Position numbers and translations under genes: made by a program
Origin: Lachnospiraceae bacterium
Lineage (GTDB): Bacteria; Bacillota; Clostridia; Lachnospirales; Lachnospiraceae
Assembly (NCBI GenBank): GCA_014804785.1
Contig: JAAUZD010000030.1
Span: forward strand, 1 to 64,000
Direction: 5' to 3'
Length of the DNA stretch: 64,000 bases
Notes under the pieces: model-generated
Told to the model about the DNA's origin: nothing
Database searches by the model: none
Seen by the model: only the letters and a program-made list of their open reading frames with translations
Part shown: positions 1 through 9,238 of the stretch, piece by piece
How the letters are laid out: each line of letters starts with the position of its first letter
Position numbering within the stretch: the first letter of the stretch is position 1

Positions 1-192
1 GAGCTGCAAAAGGAGCTTCCCGGCAAATGGGAATATTACATAGACCGCTTATCCGGCTATATCGCTTCCACCGGGAAGAAATACAAGAACCATGCCGCCA
101 CTATCCTGCGCTGGGCGGCTGATGATGAAGCCAAGAAAGCACCGAAGCGCAAGATACCCGACTACACCTACAAAGAGGGCGAAAGCCTTTGA
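1..192 (+). CDS. Replication initiator/helix-turn-helix protein of the mobile element, C-terminal end only
   Basis: This is the last 63 codons of a gene that begins before the window, in frame 1, stopping with TGA at 190-192. The tail is hydrophilic and lysine-rich (YIASTGKKYKNHAATILRW), the kind of C-terminus seen on replication initiator A / DnaD-like proteins of integrative elements. Its position directly before a DnaC-like ATPase supports that reading, since initiator and helicase loader are usually adjacent. GC content is clearly higher than in the chromosome after 3150. The family call comes from context and the short tail, so it is tentative. Confidence 0.5.
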   Translation, partial: ELQKELPGKWEYYIDRLSGYIASTGKKYKNHAATILRWAADDEAKKAPKRKIPDYTYKEGESL

Positions 193-254
193 CGATAGAA
201 CGCCCCGTAAACAGGGCGTACCGAAAAGACCATGAACAGGGAGGACGATTATTT

Positions 255-1106
255 ATGAGCGATTATGATAACGCAATCTTCCGGATTGCCACAGAAAGCG
301 AAGCAGAGCCGGGCGACTACACAGGGGAAAACGGGCTTTTATACTGCGGGAAATGCCGCCAGCCCAAAGAAGCCTATTTTGCAGAGGGCAAGACACTTTT
401 CGGGCGTGACCGCCACCCCAGAGAGTGTGACTGCCAGCGGGCAGACCGGGAAAAACGGGAAGCCGCCGACAGGGAACAAAAGCACCGGGAGGAAGTGGAA
501 CGGCTGAAAAGAAAGGGCTTTACCAACCCGGCTATGCAGGAATGGACTTTTGCAAACGACAACGGCAAATGCCCCCAAATGGACAAGGCTTTATTTTATG
601 TGGAGCATTGGGAGGATATGGAAGCGGAAAATATCGGTTATCTGCTATGGGGCAAAGTCGGCACAGGCAAAAGTTATTTTGCCGGGTGTATCGCTAACGC
701 CCTCATGGAAAAAGAAATTTCCGTGTGCATGACAAACTTTGCCCTTATCCTCAACGACCTTGCCGCCAGCTACAAAGACAGGAACGAATACATAGACCGC
801 CTTTGCAGCTTCCCCCTGCTTATCCTTGATGATTTCGGCATGGAACGCGGCACGGAATACGGGCTTGAACAGGTCTATAACGTGATTGACAGCCGATACC
901 GCAGCGGCAAGCCGCTGATCGTGACGACCAACCTCACGCTGGAGGACTTGCAGAACCCGGAGGACACGCCCCACGCCCGCATTTATGACCGCCTGCTTGA
1001 AATGTGTTCCCCCGTCTGCTTTACCGGGGAGAATTTCAGAAAAGCCACGGCACAGGAAAAAATGGAACGGCTGAAAATGATGATTGACAGAAAGGAGAGC
1101 CTATGA
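255..1106 (+). CDS. DnaC/IstB-like ATP-binding protein (helicase loader type) of the mobile element
   Basis: This 283-residue AAA+ ATPase resembles DnaC helicase loaders and IstB. An N-terminal zinc-binding region (CGKC near residue 33, then CDC near 60) precedes a charged helix, then Walker A GKVGTGKS (about 133-140) and Walker B LLILDDFG (188-195). The likely role is loading replicative helicase during element replication or transfer, which is inferred from family and position. An upstream in-frame TTG at 189 would overlap the previous stop. I chose the ATG at 255 because a GGGAGG ribosome site precedes it. The stop overlaps the start of the next small gene, so the genes look co-transcribed. 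Confidence 0.8.
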   Translation: MSDYDNAIFRIATESEAEPGDYTGENGLLYCGKCRQPKEAYFAEGKTLFGRDRHPRECDCQRADREKREAADREQKHREEVERLKRKGFTNPAMQEWTFANDNGKCPQMDKALFYVEHWEDMEAENIGYLLWGKVGTGKSYFAGCIANALMEKEISVCMTNFALILNDLAASYKDRNEYIDRLCSFPLLILDDFGMERGTEYGLEQVYNVIDSRYRSGKPLIVTTNLTLEDLQNPEDTPHARIYDRLLEMCSPVCFTGENFRKATAQEKMERLKMMIDRKESL

Positions 1107-1300
1107 CCGACACCCCAAACCGTAATACCGCCGCTGCTGCCCGCCGCCCAGACTGCGTGACCGAGATACGCAGAGGGAACACCTTGCTTGTTGTTTCCGG
1201 CTACTTCAAGCAGGACGCTACCGCCACCGCCGCCGACAAGATGATGAAAGTGCTGGAAGCCGAAAGCGCAGTCGGGGAACAAACCGCCCATGCCACATGA
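1103..1300 (+). CDS. TnpW-like small transposon-encoded protein
   Basis: This 65-residue protein starts inside the end of the ATPase gene (ATGA overlap at 1103-1106). It matches the short proteins annotated as TnpW in Tn4451-like and related clostridial elements: a variable start, then a core like EIRRGNTLLVVSGYF and a helix ending KMMKVLEAE. No enzymatic motif is visible and the function of the family is not known to me. It sits between the ATPase and the recombinase, which is the usual place for it in such elements. Confidence 0.65.
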   Translation: MTDTPNRNTAAAARRPDCVTEIRRGNTLLVVSGYFKQDATATAADKMMKVLEAESAVGEQTAHAT

Positions 1301-1377
1301 AGTGACATTCCTTGATAAAAAAACGACGACATTATGTGACATAAAGTAGCAAAAAGGACTGTACAGCCAGCCCCGCC

Positions 1378-1389
1378 TTATGGTATAAT
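1378..1389 (+). promoter_or_regulatory. Extended -10 promoter of the serine recombinase gene
   Basis: TGGTATAAT (TATAAT at 1384-1389 with an upstream TG) lies 45 bp before the recombinase ATG. No good -35 is visible at 17 bp, as expected for an extended -10 promoter. It would let the recombinase be expressed separately from the upstream genes. Confidence 0.5.
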
Positions 1390-1433
1390 AGACATACGGA
1401 ATAGTGGGCTGGCTGTCAGAAACGGAGGAAATT

Positions 1434-3059
1434 ATGTCAAGACAGACCACCCAAAACCTTATCACTGCCCTTTATCCGAGATTATCCCATGAGGACGAGC
1501 TGCAAGGCGAGAGCAATTCCATAAGCAACCAGAAGCGAATCCTTGAAACCTATGCCAAGCAGAACGGTTTTACCAACCTGCAATGGTACACGGACGACGG
1601 CTATTCCGGCGCGAACTTCCAAAGACCCGGTTTCCAAGCCATGCTTGCGGACATAGAAGCCGGGAAAGTCGGGACGGTCATAGTCAAGGATATGTCACGG
1701 TTAGGGCGAAATTATTTACAAGTGGGAATGTACACGGAAATGATCTTCCCACAGAAAGGCGTCCGCTTTATCGCCATAAATGACGGAGTGGACAGCGCAC
1801 AGGGCGACAACGATTTTGCCCCTCTGCGTAACATTTTTAACGAATGGCTGGTGAGAGATACGAGCAAGAAAATCAGAGCCGTGAAGCGGTCAAAGGGCAT
1901 GAGCGGCAAGCCTGTTACAAGCAAGCCCGTGTACGGCTACCTCATGGACGGGGACGAAAATTTCATTACCGACACAGAAGCCGCGCCCGTGGTAAAGCAG
2001 ATATACAGCTTATGCCTTGCCGGGAATGGACCGACCAAGATAGCGCGTATGCTCACAGAGCAGCAGATACCCACGCCGGGGACGCTGGAATACCGCCGGA
2101 CGGGAAGCACCCGCCGCTACCACCCCGGCTATGAGTGCAAGTGGGCGACAAACACCGTGGTACATATCCTTGAAAACCGGGAATATACGGGCTGCCTTGT
2201 GAACTTCAAGACCGAAAAAGTGTCCTACAAGGTAAAGCAGAGCAAGGAGAACCCCGAAGAAAAACAGGTAATCTTTGAGAACCACCACGAGCCGATCATT
2301 GACCGCGACACATGGGAGCGCGTACAGGAATTACGCAGGCAGCGCAAACGCCCCAACCGTTATGATGAAGTTGGCTTGTTCTCCGGCATAGTCTTTTGTG
2401 CGGACTGCGGCAGCGTCATGTACCAGCAACGCTATCAGACGGACAAGCGGCGGCAGGACTGCTATATCTGCGGCAGCTACAAGAAGCGTACCCGCGACTG
2501 TACGGCGCACTTTATCCGCACCGACCTCTTGACCGAGGGAGTGACCGAGAGCTTACGGCAGGTCACCAGCTATGCCGCCAAGCATGAAGCCCGGTTTATG
2601 AAACTCCTAACCGAGCAGAACGAGGACGGCAACAAGCGGAGGAACACCGCCAAAAGAAAGGAACTGGAAGCCGCCGAGAAGCGTATAGGCGAGCTTTCCG
2701 CAATCTTCAAGCGGCTGTATGAGGACAGCGTGACCGGGCGCATATCGGACGAGCGTTTCACGGAGTTATCGGCAGACTATGAAGCGGAGCAAAAGGAACT
2801 GAAAGAACGCGCCGCCGTTCTGCAGGGCGAGCTTTCAAGGACGCTGGAAGCCACGGCAAACGCTGAAAAGTTTATGAAAGTGGTACGCAAGTACACCAGC
2901 TTTGAGGAACTCACCCCTACCCTGTTACGGGAATTTGTGGAAAAGATAGTCGTCCATGAAACCGAAGCACTTGACGGGAAACGCCGGGGGAAGCTCCGCA
3001 GACAGGAAATCGAAATCTATTATTCTTTCGTCGGCAAGGTAGAACTTCCCGACGCATAA
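1434..3059 (+). CDS. Large serine recombinase (TndX/TnpX type), integrase-excisionase of the element
   Basis: This 541-residue site-specific recombinase should excise and insert the element through a 5'-phosphoserine intermediate. The resolvase domain starts with YPRLSHEDE (predicted nucleophile Ser18), then DGYSGANFQRPGF and KDMSRLGRNY. A recombinase domain follows, then a zinc ribbon from about residue 322 (CADCG, later CYICG), and a C-terminal coiled coil. Length fits the TndX family (about 530-550). The longer frame has a GTG at 1404, but ATG 1434 has a well-spaced GGAGG. It is the last gene of the element and lies next to the predicted right end. Codon use is GC-rich, unlike genes after 3200. 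Confidence 0.92.
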   Translation: MSRQTTQNLITALYPRLSHEDELQGESNSISNQKRILETYAKQNGFTNLQWYTDDGYSGANFQRPGFQAMLADIEAGKVGTVIVKDMSRLGRNYLQVGMYTEMIFPQKGVRFIAINDGVDSAQGDNDFAPLRNIFNEWLVRDTSKKIRAVKRSKGMSGKPVTSKPVYGYLMDGDENFITDTEAAPVVKQIYSLCLAGNGPTKIARMLTEQQIPTPGTLEYRRTGSTRRYHPGYECKWATNTVVHILENREYTGCLVNFKTEKVSYKVKQSKENPEEKQVIFENHHEPIIDRDTWERVQELRRQRKRPNRYDEVGLFSGIVFCADCGSVMYQQRYQTDKRRQDCYICGSYKKRTRDCTAHFIRTDLLTEGVTESLRQVTSYAAKHEARFMKLLTEQNEDGNKRRNTAKRKELEAAEKRIGELSAIFKRLYEDSVTGRISDERFTELSADYEAEQKELKERAAVLQGELSRTLEATANAEKFMKVVRKYTSFEELTPTLLREFVEKIVVHETEALDGKRRGKLRRQEIEIYYSFVGKVELPDA

Positions 3060-3141
3060 AGCCCGAACTGTCCGGCAGTCAGCCGGATAGGGACGGCAAA
3101 ATTTTTTACACTTCTTTTACTTCTTTATCACACATCAGCAA

Positions 3142-4404
3142 AATGACCGGGGATGTGGTATAAGCGATGCGGAATTTGGCGTTCTGGCAGGAGCTGACCG
3201 CGTGGAAGGGACGCTTTTTGGGAATGGGGAGAGAACCGGTAATGTGGATGTGGTCACTTTGGCAATGAATATGGTATGTCACGGAGTAGACTCGGGGCTT
3301 GATTTTAGAGATATTGGAAAAGTACGGGAAACTTACGAACTGCTTACCGGAATGAAGGTGCATGAGAGGATGCCCTATGCAGGAGATTTAGTCTTCACCG
3401 CTTTTTCAGGCTCTCATCAGGATGCAATTTCCAAGGGAATGGCATGGCGTGATGCCGGAAAAAGCGGAAAGCGATGGGATGTGCCTTATCTCCCGATTGA
3501 TCCCGAAGATTTAGGAAGGGAGTATGAATCTGATGTAATCCGTATCAACAGTCAGTCAGGAAAAGGAGGAATTGCTTTTATTTTAAAGCAGAACTTTGGC
3601 ATGGGGCTGCCTGATAAGATGAAGGAGGAGGTAGGGTACCTGATGAAAGGTATTTCCGACCAGAGGCACAAGGAACTTGCACCGGAAGATATCTATCGGA
3701 TATTTGAAGATCATTATATTAATCAGAGAGAGATTTTTGATATTCCGGAATGTCATTTTAGGCAGGTGGAAGACGGAATCGTAGCAGAGGTGACCATTGA
3801 GCAGAATAAAGAGCGGAGAGTGATAGAGACTTCAGGAAACGGCAGGCTGGATGCGGTGAGTAATGCGATTAAACTGTATTTCGGCATCAGCTATGAATTA
3901 TCGGTTTATGAAGAGCATGCCGTGTCAAGAGGATCGTCATCAAAGGCGGCAGCTTATGTGGGAATCTTATGCAATGGGAAAATGTATTGGGGCGTAGGCA
4001 TTGATGAGGATATCATCAAAAGTTCCATTGCAGCATTGGTTTCTGCGGGAAACAAGACTGCCCGGGGAGAGAATGTGAAAGAGGGCAGGGAGGAACGGAT
4101 TGTGGATATCATGCGCTATGTGCAGAACCACTACAAGGACGTGACATTGGAAAATCTTTCGGAAAATTTTCATCTCTCGAGCCCCTATCTTTCCAAATAT
4201 ATTAAAGAGCATACCGGGGCTACCTTTCAGGAGGCGGTAAAAAAAGCAAGGATGAAAAAGGCAAGAGCTATGCTCAGAGAGACGAACCAGACGGTGGAAA
4301 GCATTGCGGCAGGCGTGGGATATGAAACTGTGGAGCATTTTAACAGACTTTTCAAAAAAATGTACGGGATGACGCCAATGCAATTCAGAAGGCAGCATAA
4401 ATAA
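3142..4404 (+). pseudogene. leuA: leuA-like 2-isopropylmalate synthase, 5'-truncated by the element, with fused AraC-type HTH
   Basis: The frame begins mid-enzyme at NDRG and continues through GADRVEGTLFGNGERTGNVD, the hallmark of LeuA type 2. The rest of the catalytic region follows, then a LeuA regulatory/dimer domain (about 192-290, counting from the GTG at 3202) and, without a break, an AraC-family HTH (about 296-400: VTLENLSENFHLSSPYLSKY, later GMTPMQFRRQ). The TIM-barrel N-terminus and the HxH metal ligand region are gone, so synthase activity should be lost. A GTG at 3202 has AGGAG 8 bp upstream, so a truncated regulatory-domain/HTH protein could still be made. The LeuA-AraC fusion itself is unusual; I cannot check how widespread it is. 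Confidence 0.8.
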
Positions 4405-4508
4405 AACGTCACTGTTCTGTTTCCCTGAATTGAATCATCGAAAAACTGATTGAAAAATAGGATTTCAGTTTATCCAGGAAGGCAAAACAACTTTTGCATA
4501 TTTTGTGG

Positions 4509-4537
4509 TTGAAAATCTGCTGTATGTTTAGTACAAT
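4509..4537 (+). promoter_or_regulatory. Promoter for the small membrane protein
   Basis: TTGAAA (4509-4514), 17 bp spacer, TACAAT (4532-4537). It lies about 80 bp before the 37-residue membrane protein. The 4405-4617 gap holds nothing else I can recognise. Confidence 0.55.
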
Positions 4538-4617
4538 AATTGTGTTGGTGGAAATGTCATGCAGAATGCCTGTATACTTTACAGACAATCTTATTTGGGC
4601 GAAAAGGAGATGCAGAT

Positions 4618-4731
4618 ATGGAGTTTATGTTATTAGCCGGGGGATTACTTATCGTTATCATAGCTGTGGTCGTGTCAGTGGTATCTTCCGTTGTGTCGGC
4701 TGTAGCAGCAGATCAGGATATAGAAGACTAA
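4618..4731 (+). CDS. 37-residue single-pass membrane protein of unknown function
   Basis: The start ATG at 4618 has a strong AAAGGAGATG ribosome site. The protein is almost one transmembrane helix (FMLLAGGLLIVIIAVVVSVV), followed by a small Ser/Val/Ala stretch and an acidic tail (DQDIED). A promoter precedes it and an intrinsic terminator follows directly, so it is a monocistronic small gene rather than a chance frame. I do not recognise a family. Small membrane proteins of this shape can be regulators of transporters or type I toxins, but the acidic tail and lack of an antisense partner give no support for a toxin. Confidence 0.55.
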   Translation: MEFMLLAGGLLIVIIAVVVSVVSSVVSAVAADQDIED

Positions 4732-4747
4732 TGCAGCAGATTTTTCA

Positions 4748-4776
4748 GGGCAGGTAAAGAACCTGCTCTTTTTTAT
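4748..4776 (+). terminator. Intrinsic terminator after the small membrane protein
   Basis: Stem GCAGGT (4750-4755) with ACCTGC (4761-4766), five-base loop, then a T-rich run. Confidence 0.8.
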
Positions 4777-4778
4777 TA

Positions 4779-4848
4779 CAATAAGCTGCCTAGCGAAGCG
4801 TAGCAGCGTTTGTTTCAATAAGCTGCCTGGCGAAGCGCAGCAGCGTTT
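4779..4848. repeat. Tandem pair of 33-bp hairpin repeats with GCGAAGCG core
   Basis: Two copies (4779-4811 and 4816-4848) differ at only two positions. Each can fold: GCTGC at one side and GCAGC at the other, around a GCGAAGCG centre. They lie between the terminator and the chemoreceptor gene and encode nothing. A related hairpin with the same GCGAAGCG centre occurs at about 59551-59579. Confidence 0.7.
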
Positions 4849-4945
4849 ATTTTGCATATAAATAAGTGGAAAATGTGTGATGAATCTGGTAAAATGTTAT
4901 AAAACGGTGAAGTAAAGATATGCAGGCATATGGGAGGATGACAGA

Positions 4946-7057
4946 ATGGCAAAAAAAGGCGTGGATTTAAGGAAACAGATGGAGAAAACAGCAGAAAAAG
5001 CATCAAAGGAGCAAAAAAAGGGTAAAAACCCGATTCTCTTCTTCAGAAGAATTCGATTCAAATTGATTGCATCCTTCCTGATACCAGTTATATTTATCAT
5101 TATTCTGGGGGTGGTTTCTTATCAAAAGGCATCCAGCCAGATCATATCCAGTTATGAAACTTCTGCGGAACAGACGGTTGGCATGATGAATCAATATCTT
5201 GCCCTTGCTTTTGACACAGTGCAGACGAAATACAAAGAGTATTTAAATGATGATACCCTCAAGCAATTTTACAGAGGGCTTCTGGACAGTGACAGTACAA
5301 AGCATTCCTATACCCCTATAGAATACAGGGAGGCTTTCAGTACAGCGGCAACTGGGGATGCATTGGTTTCCAATATTTATATGCTCTCTGACATTCAGGC
5401 ATCTATTACGACTACCCAGACGCCGGAAGAAAATCTGTATTCAGCGTTCATAGAGACACCGCAGGGGCAAATGGTATATGAGGATCAGTATAAATTTTTC
5501 CTGTTTGGCAACCAGTGTGGGATTGATGAAAAGCTGCTGACTAATGAAAGCCAGTATGGTGCGAGAATAGCGAGATATTTTAACAATGGGCAGGCTGTGA
5601 TGCTTGTTGATGTCAGCAGAGATGTAATAGAAAATGCGATATCTTCGCTGGATGCGGGAGAAGGGAGCGTGACTGCTTTTGTTACCTGTGACGGAACAGA
5701 GTTTTTATCATCTTCGTCTGAAGGGAATGAAGGAAACGTTTTTGTAGGGAAATCTTATGTGGATAATGCATTTGCCAGTGAGGAATCCAGCGGTTTTTCT
5801 TATGTGGAAAATGGTACATATTTATTCCTGTATTCAAGAATTGACAGCAGAAATGCGTTGATCTGTGCTTTGATTCCGAGAGAGACGATTATAGGACAGA
5901 CGGCGGATATACAGAGAGTTTCTATCATTCTGGTCGTATTGGCCAGTCTGGTTGCTATTTTACTTGGCTCCATACTTGCCAGCCAGTATGGCGGTACAAT
6001 TTATGATATGTTACATAAGCTGAAAAAAGTATCGGAGGGAGATTTGACCGTTGAAGTAAAGACCAGGCGTAAAGATGAATTTAACCTGCTGGCGGAAGGC
6101 ATCACAGATATGACGATTCATATGAAAAATCTTGTCACCAGTGTCAAGGATGTCAATGGAGAATTGACCAGCGCGGTAGACGGCATGTCGGCAGCCTCTG
6201 AAAGTTTCGTGAAATCTTCAAGAGATATCCAGTCGGAGATTTCAGAAATGAGGCAGGGAATCGGGAAGATGGATGACGAATCTGAAGACTGCTTAAGGCA
6301 GATGGACGCTTTATCTGGAAGAATTGGGGAAGTGGCAGACAATTCAAATCAGATTAATGTACTGGCTAAGGGGGCAGGGCAGGTAATTGAGACGGGTATG
6401 GATTCCGTAACGCAGCTTAAAGACAGCACAGGATCTACTATAACGATAACCTCCAATATTATTGGGTCAATAGAAAAACTGGAAGAAAAATCGAAGTCCA
6501 TTGGAACGATTATTGAAGCAATCAATGAGATTGCGGAGCAGACGAATCTGCTGTCTCTGAATGCATCCATTGAAGCAGCAAGAGCGGGGAGCGCAGGCAA
6601 AGGTTTTGCTGTGGTAGCACAGGAAATTAAAAAGCTGGCGGATGAATCCATCCATTCTTCTGCACAGATAGCACGGATTGTTGAAGAAATTGAGAATCAT
6701 ACCAAAGAGACGGCAGATGTGGCAAAGCAGGCAGAGGGTATCGTAGATGAACAGCAACAGGCGGTTTCTCTTACAACAGCTTCCTTTGACCGCATAGGTG
6801 AGCAGGTATCAGAGCTTTTGAAGGCGCTTGATCTGATCAATGGCAATGTTGCGAATATGGAGGAAGACCGTAATGCAACGCTTTCTGCAATATCTGCTAT
6901 ATCAGCGGTTTCTGCCCAGACAGCAGCAGGTTCAGAAAATGTTTATGATACCGCAAAGAAGCAGCTTGTATCAGTGGAAGAGCTGGATAAGGCAGCTGAA
7001 ATCCTTGAAAAGAGGTCCAAAGAATTATCAGCACTGCTGGAAGTATTTAAGGTATAA
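4946..7057 (+). CDS. Methyl-accepting chemotaxis protein
   Basis: This is a 703-residue transmembrane chemoreceptor that should relay an extracellular signal to CheA/CheW. It has a lysine-rich cytoplasmic start, TM1 at about 40-58, an extracellular sensor of roughly 265 residues (Cache-like by size, ligand unknown), TM2 at about 325-347, a HAMP domain to about 400, and a long helical signalling domain. The signalling tip reads [20 protein letters not shown] from about residue 528, followed by [21 protein letters not shown] 4946 has GGAGG 8 bp upstream. It is a single gene closed by a terminator. The CheX-like/CheY pair at 24.6-25.9 kb could act in the same pathway. Confidence 0.93.
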   Translation: MAKKGVDLRKQMEKTAEKASKEQKKGKNPILFFRRIRFKLIASFLIPVIFIIILGVVSYQKASSQIISSYETSAEQTVGMMNQYLALAFDTVQTKYKEYLNDDTLKQFYRGLLDSDSTKHSYTPIEYREAFSTAATGDALVSNIYMLSDIQASITTTQTPEENLYSAFIETPQGQMVYEDQYKFFLFGNQCGIDEKLLTNESQYGARIARYFNNGQAVMLVDVSRDVIENAISSLDAGEGSVTAFVTCDGTEFLSSSSEGNEGNVFVGKSYVDNAFASEESSGFSYVENGTYLFLYSRIDSRNALICALIPRETIIGQTADIQRVSIILVVLASLVAILLGSILASQYGGTIYDMLHKLKKVSEGDLTVEVKTRRKDEFNLLAEGITDMTIHMKNLVTSVKDVNGELTSAVDGMSAASESFVKSSRDIQSEISEMRQGIGKMDDESEDCLRQMDALSGRIGEVADNSNQINVLAKGAGQVIETGMDSVTQLKDSTGSTITITSNIIGSIEKLEEKSKSIGTIIEAINEIAEQTNLLSLNASIEAARAGSAGKGFAVVAQEIKKLADESIHSSAQIARIVEEIENHTKETADVAKQAEGIVDEQQQAVSLTTASFDRIGEQVSELLKALDLINGNVANMEEDRNATLSAISAISAVSAQTAAGSENVYDTAKKQLVSVEELDKAAEILEKRSKELSALLEVFKV

Positions 7058-7077
7058 AATTTAAATCATGATATAAA

Positions 7078-7104
7078 AGGCTGACCGATTGGTCAGCTTT
7101 TTTT
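7078..7104 (+). terminator. Intrinsic terminator after the chemoreceptor
   Basis: Perfect 7-bp stem GCTGACC/GGTCAGC with GATT loop and seven T. Confidence 0.9.
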
Positions 7105-7203
7105 AAGAAATTCTTTAGATTACTTTATATTGCGTTAATTGATTTATGACATAGAAAGCAGTAGGATAGAAAACAGAATGAGAATTGAAGGGTGTGACTG
7201 CAA

Positions 7204-7596
7204 ATGAGGGAAAGAATATATCGATTTATGCAGGGCAGATATGGAGGTGATCAATTCAATCGTTTCCTGATGGTGATAGCTTTAATCTGCTTTGCCATAT
7301 CCCTGTTGGGCGGAAGAGCGTTTTATTTGATTGGAGCAGCACTTTTGGTATATGCTTACTTTAGAATTTTTTCTAAAAATATCTATAAGCGCAGGGCGGA
7401 AAATACCGCTTATCTGCGGTATACGTATAAGGTAAGGCAGGCTTTTGCCACATGGAAACGGGATATGAAGCAGCGGAAGACCCATCACATTTACAAATGC
7501 CCGTCCTGCAGACAAAAGATCAGGATTCCAAGAGGAAAAGGAAAAATTGAAATCAGATGCCCTAAGTGCGGTCAGACTTTTATTAAGAAAAGCTGA
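7204..7596 (+). CDS. Membrane-anchored zinc-ribbon protein of unknown function
   Basis: The 130-residue protein has two hydrophobic helices (about 21-37 and 40-56), a basic linker, and a C-terminal zinc ribbon built from CPSC (99-102) and CPKC (119-122). The ribbon should face the cytoplasm given the basic residues before it. It is the first gene of a three-gene cluster with a DUF5685 protein and a DnaJ-domain protein, a neighbourhood I associate with Lachnospiraceae. The role is unknown; a chaperone or membrane-protein quality-control link is only inferred from the DnaJ neighbour. Confidence 0.75.
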   Translation: MRERIYRFMQGRYGGDQFNRFLMVIALICFAISLLGGRAFYLIGAALLVYAYFRIFSKNIYKRRAENTAYLRYTYKVRQAFATWKRDMKQRKTHHIYKCPSCRQKIRIPRGKGKIEIRCPKCGQTFIKKS

Positions 7597-7623
7597 TTAT
7601 TATGAATCAAACAGGAGAATGTC

Positions 7624-8481
7624 ATGTTCGGATATATAATTGTCAACAAGGGGGATATGAAATTTAAAGAGTTTGATATTTACCACTCCTATTATTGCGG
7701 GCTTTGTCAGACTTTAAGGAGGCAGTATGGGAGGGCAGGGCAGCTAAGCCTGACTTATGATATGACATTTCTGGTGATGCTGCTTGGCAGTCTGTATGAG
7801 CCGGAAACGAAAACGGGAGCAGTGAAGTGTATTGCCCATCCTTTTGAACAGCACATGATCAGAACGAATGTATTTTCGGAATACGGGGCAGATATGAATG
7901 TGCTTTTTGCCTATTATAAGTGCAGGGATGATTGGGATGATGAGAAAAAAATAACGCGACTGGCACACGGAAAGCTGCTGAAGCGGGCAAGCAGGAAGAT
8001 TTGTATTAAGTATGGAGAAAAAGCCAGAAAAATCACAGGGCTTATGCGCGAATTATCAATAGAAGAGAAAAAGCAAAACCAGGATATTGACCATATGTCA
8101 GGAATTTTTGGAGATATAATGGGAGAAATCATGGTGGTTCGGGAGGATGAATGGGAAGAAAACCTGCGGGTCATGGGAAATTATCTGGGGAAATTTATTT
8201 ATCTATTGGATGCCTATGAGGATATCGAGGAAGATTTAAAAGGAAAACGTTATAATCTGCTTTTGAAGAGATATAATAATCCGGATTTTGAAGAAGAGGT
8301 CAAGACAATTCTTACAATGATGATGGCGGGATGCTGTAAGGAATTTGAGAAGCTTCCTGTCATAGAAAATGTAGAGATTTTAAGGAATATTTTATATTCC
8401 GGCATCTGGTACCGGTATGAAATGGTCAGGCATAAGAGGGAAGGGAACCGGGCGAAGAAAACAGCAGGGAACGGAGAGTAG
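7624..8481 (+). CDS. DUF5685 family protein
   Basis: The 285-residue protein begins MFGYIIVNKGDMKFKEFD and has YYCGLC near residue 24-29, the opening I associate with DUF5685. The body is helical and charged (for example YLLDAYEDIEEDLKGKRYN), which recalls the all-alpha fold and DxxED-type metal sites of prenyltransferase-like proteins; that comparison is only inference. There is no signal peptide. Start ATG 7624 follows an AGGAG site, and only three bases separate its stop from the DnaJ gene, so the genes are probably co-translated. Function is not known. Confidence 0.7.
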   Translation: MFGYIIVNKGDMKFKEFDIYHSYYCGLCQTLRRQYGRAGQLSLTYDMTFLVMLLGSLYEPETKTGAVKCIAHPFEQHMIRTNVFSEYGADMNVLFAYYKCRDDWDDEKKITRLAHGKLLKRASRKICIKYGEKARKITGLMRELSIEEKKQNQDIDHMSGIFGDIMGEIMVVREDEWEENLRVMGNYLGKFIYLLDAYEDIEEDLKGKRYNLLLKRYNNPDFEEEVKTILTMMMAGCCKEFEKLPVIENVEILRNILYSGIWYRYEMVRHKREGNRAKKTAGNGE

Positions 8482-8484
8482 AAA

Positions 8485-9195
8485 ATGCGTGATCCGTATG
8501 AGGTTCTGGGCATATCCAGAAATGCCACAGAGGAAGAGATAAAAAAAGCATATAAGGCACTCAGCAGAAAGTACCATCCTGATGCTAATATCAACAATCC
8601 GCACAAGGAGGATGCGGAAGAAAGATTTAAGGAAATACAGCAGGCTTATCAGCAGATTATGAAAGACCGTACAGAAGGATATAGTTATCAAAGCAGCGGT
8701 ACAGCTGGAGGTTACGGCGGAACCTACAGGGACTTTGGAGGTTTTGGGGGCTTTGGCGGTTTTGGCAATGGCTATGGAAATACGGGAACCGGATATGAAG
8801 AAGATGGCCATCTGCGGGCAGCAGGTAATTATGTAAGAAACGGTTATTATAAAGAAGCGAGGAATGTGCTGGACGGTATGGAGGAAAGTGCGCGGGGTGC
8901 CAGGTGGTACTATTACAGTGCGCTGGCTCATGCAGGGCTTGGCAATCAGGTGGCGGCATTGGAACATGCCAGACGGGCACAGACCTTAGAACCAGGTAAC
9001 CGGGATTACAGTAATTTGGTATATCAGTTTGAAAATGGAGGCACATGGTATCGCCAGAGACAGTATACCTATGGACAGCCCTATACAGGGGGCAGTAGCT
9101 TCTGTCTTAAATTGTGCATTGCTAATCTGATTTGCGACCTTTGTTGCGGTGGAGGAGGATTGTGCTGCGGCGGAAGTCCTTATTATCGATATTGA
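8485..9195 (+). CDS. DnaJ-domain protein with Gly-rich linker and Cys-rich tail
   Basis: The 236-residue J-domain protein should stimulate an Hsp70 partner. The J domain covers about 1-62 with the HPD motif at 31-33. It is followed by a Gly/Phe-rich linker (about 74-100) and a TPR-like helical segment containing [17 protein letters not shown]. The tail is hydrophobic and cysteine-rich ([14 protein letters not shown]), suggesting a membrane-associated or metal/lipid-modified end. It lacks the DnaJ zinc fingers and C-terminal substrate domains, so it is not the housekeeping DnaJ. It is the last gene of the 7204-9195 cluster. Confidence 0.85.
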   Translation: MRDPYEVLGISRNATEEEIKKAYKALSRKYHPDANINNPHKEDAEERFKEIQQAYQQIMKDRTEGYSYQSSGTAGGYGGTYRDFGGFGGFGGFGNGYGNTGTGYEEDGHLRAAGNYVRNGYYKEARNVLDGMEESARGARWYYYSALAHAGLGNQVAALEHARRAQTLEPGNRDYSNLVYQFENGGTWYRQRQYTYGQPYTGGSSFCLKLCIANLICDLCCGGGGLCCGGSPYYRY

Positions 9196-9238
9196 TCTTA
9201 ACGTTCAAAAATAAGAAAAACAAAAAACAGGATTTCCC

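Larger units (their letters stand above)
1..3146 (+). mobile_element. Right end of an integrative conjugative/mobilisable element inserted in leuA
   Basis: Initiator tail, DnaC-like ATPase, TnpW-like protein and a large serine recombinase form the typical terminal module of clostridial ICE/IME elements. GC falls sharply after about 3100. From 3142 onward the frame reads NDRGCG...GADRVEGTLFGNGERTG, the middle of 2-isopropylmalate synthase, and the residues just before it no longer match the family HxHNDRG motif. The junction is therefore close to 3140. TndX/TnpX recombinases use a GA core dinucleotide, and a GA occurs at 3145-3146 within the Asp codon. The left end is outside the window. Confidence 0.75.

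Noticed and set aside
983..1465. 160-codon minus-strand frame opposite the ATPase/recombinase junction
   Set aside because: It covers a promoter and two real gene ends; composition is a GC-rich shadow.
8392..8967. 191-codon minus-strand frame opposite the DnaJ-domain gene
   Set aside because: Shadow of the Gly/Tyr-rich plus-strand gene.
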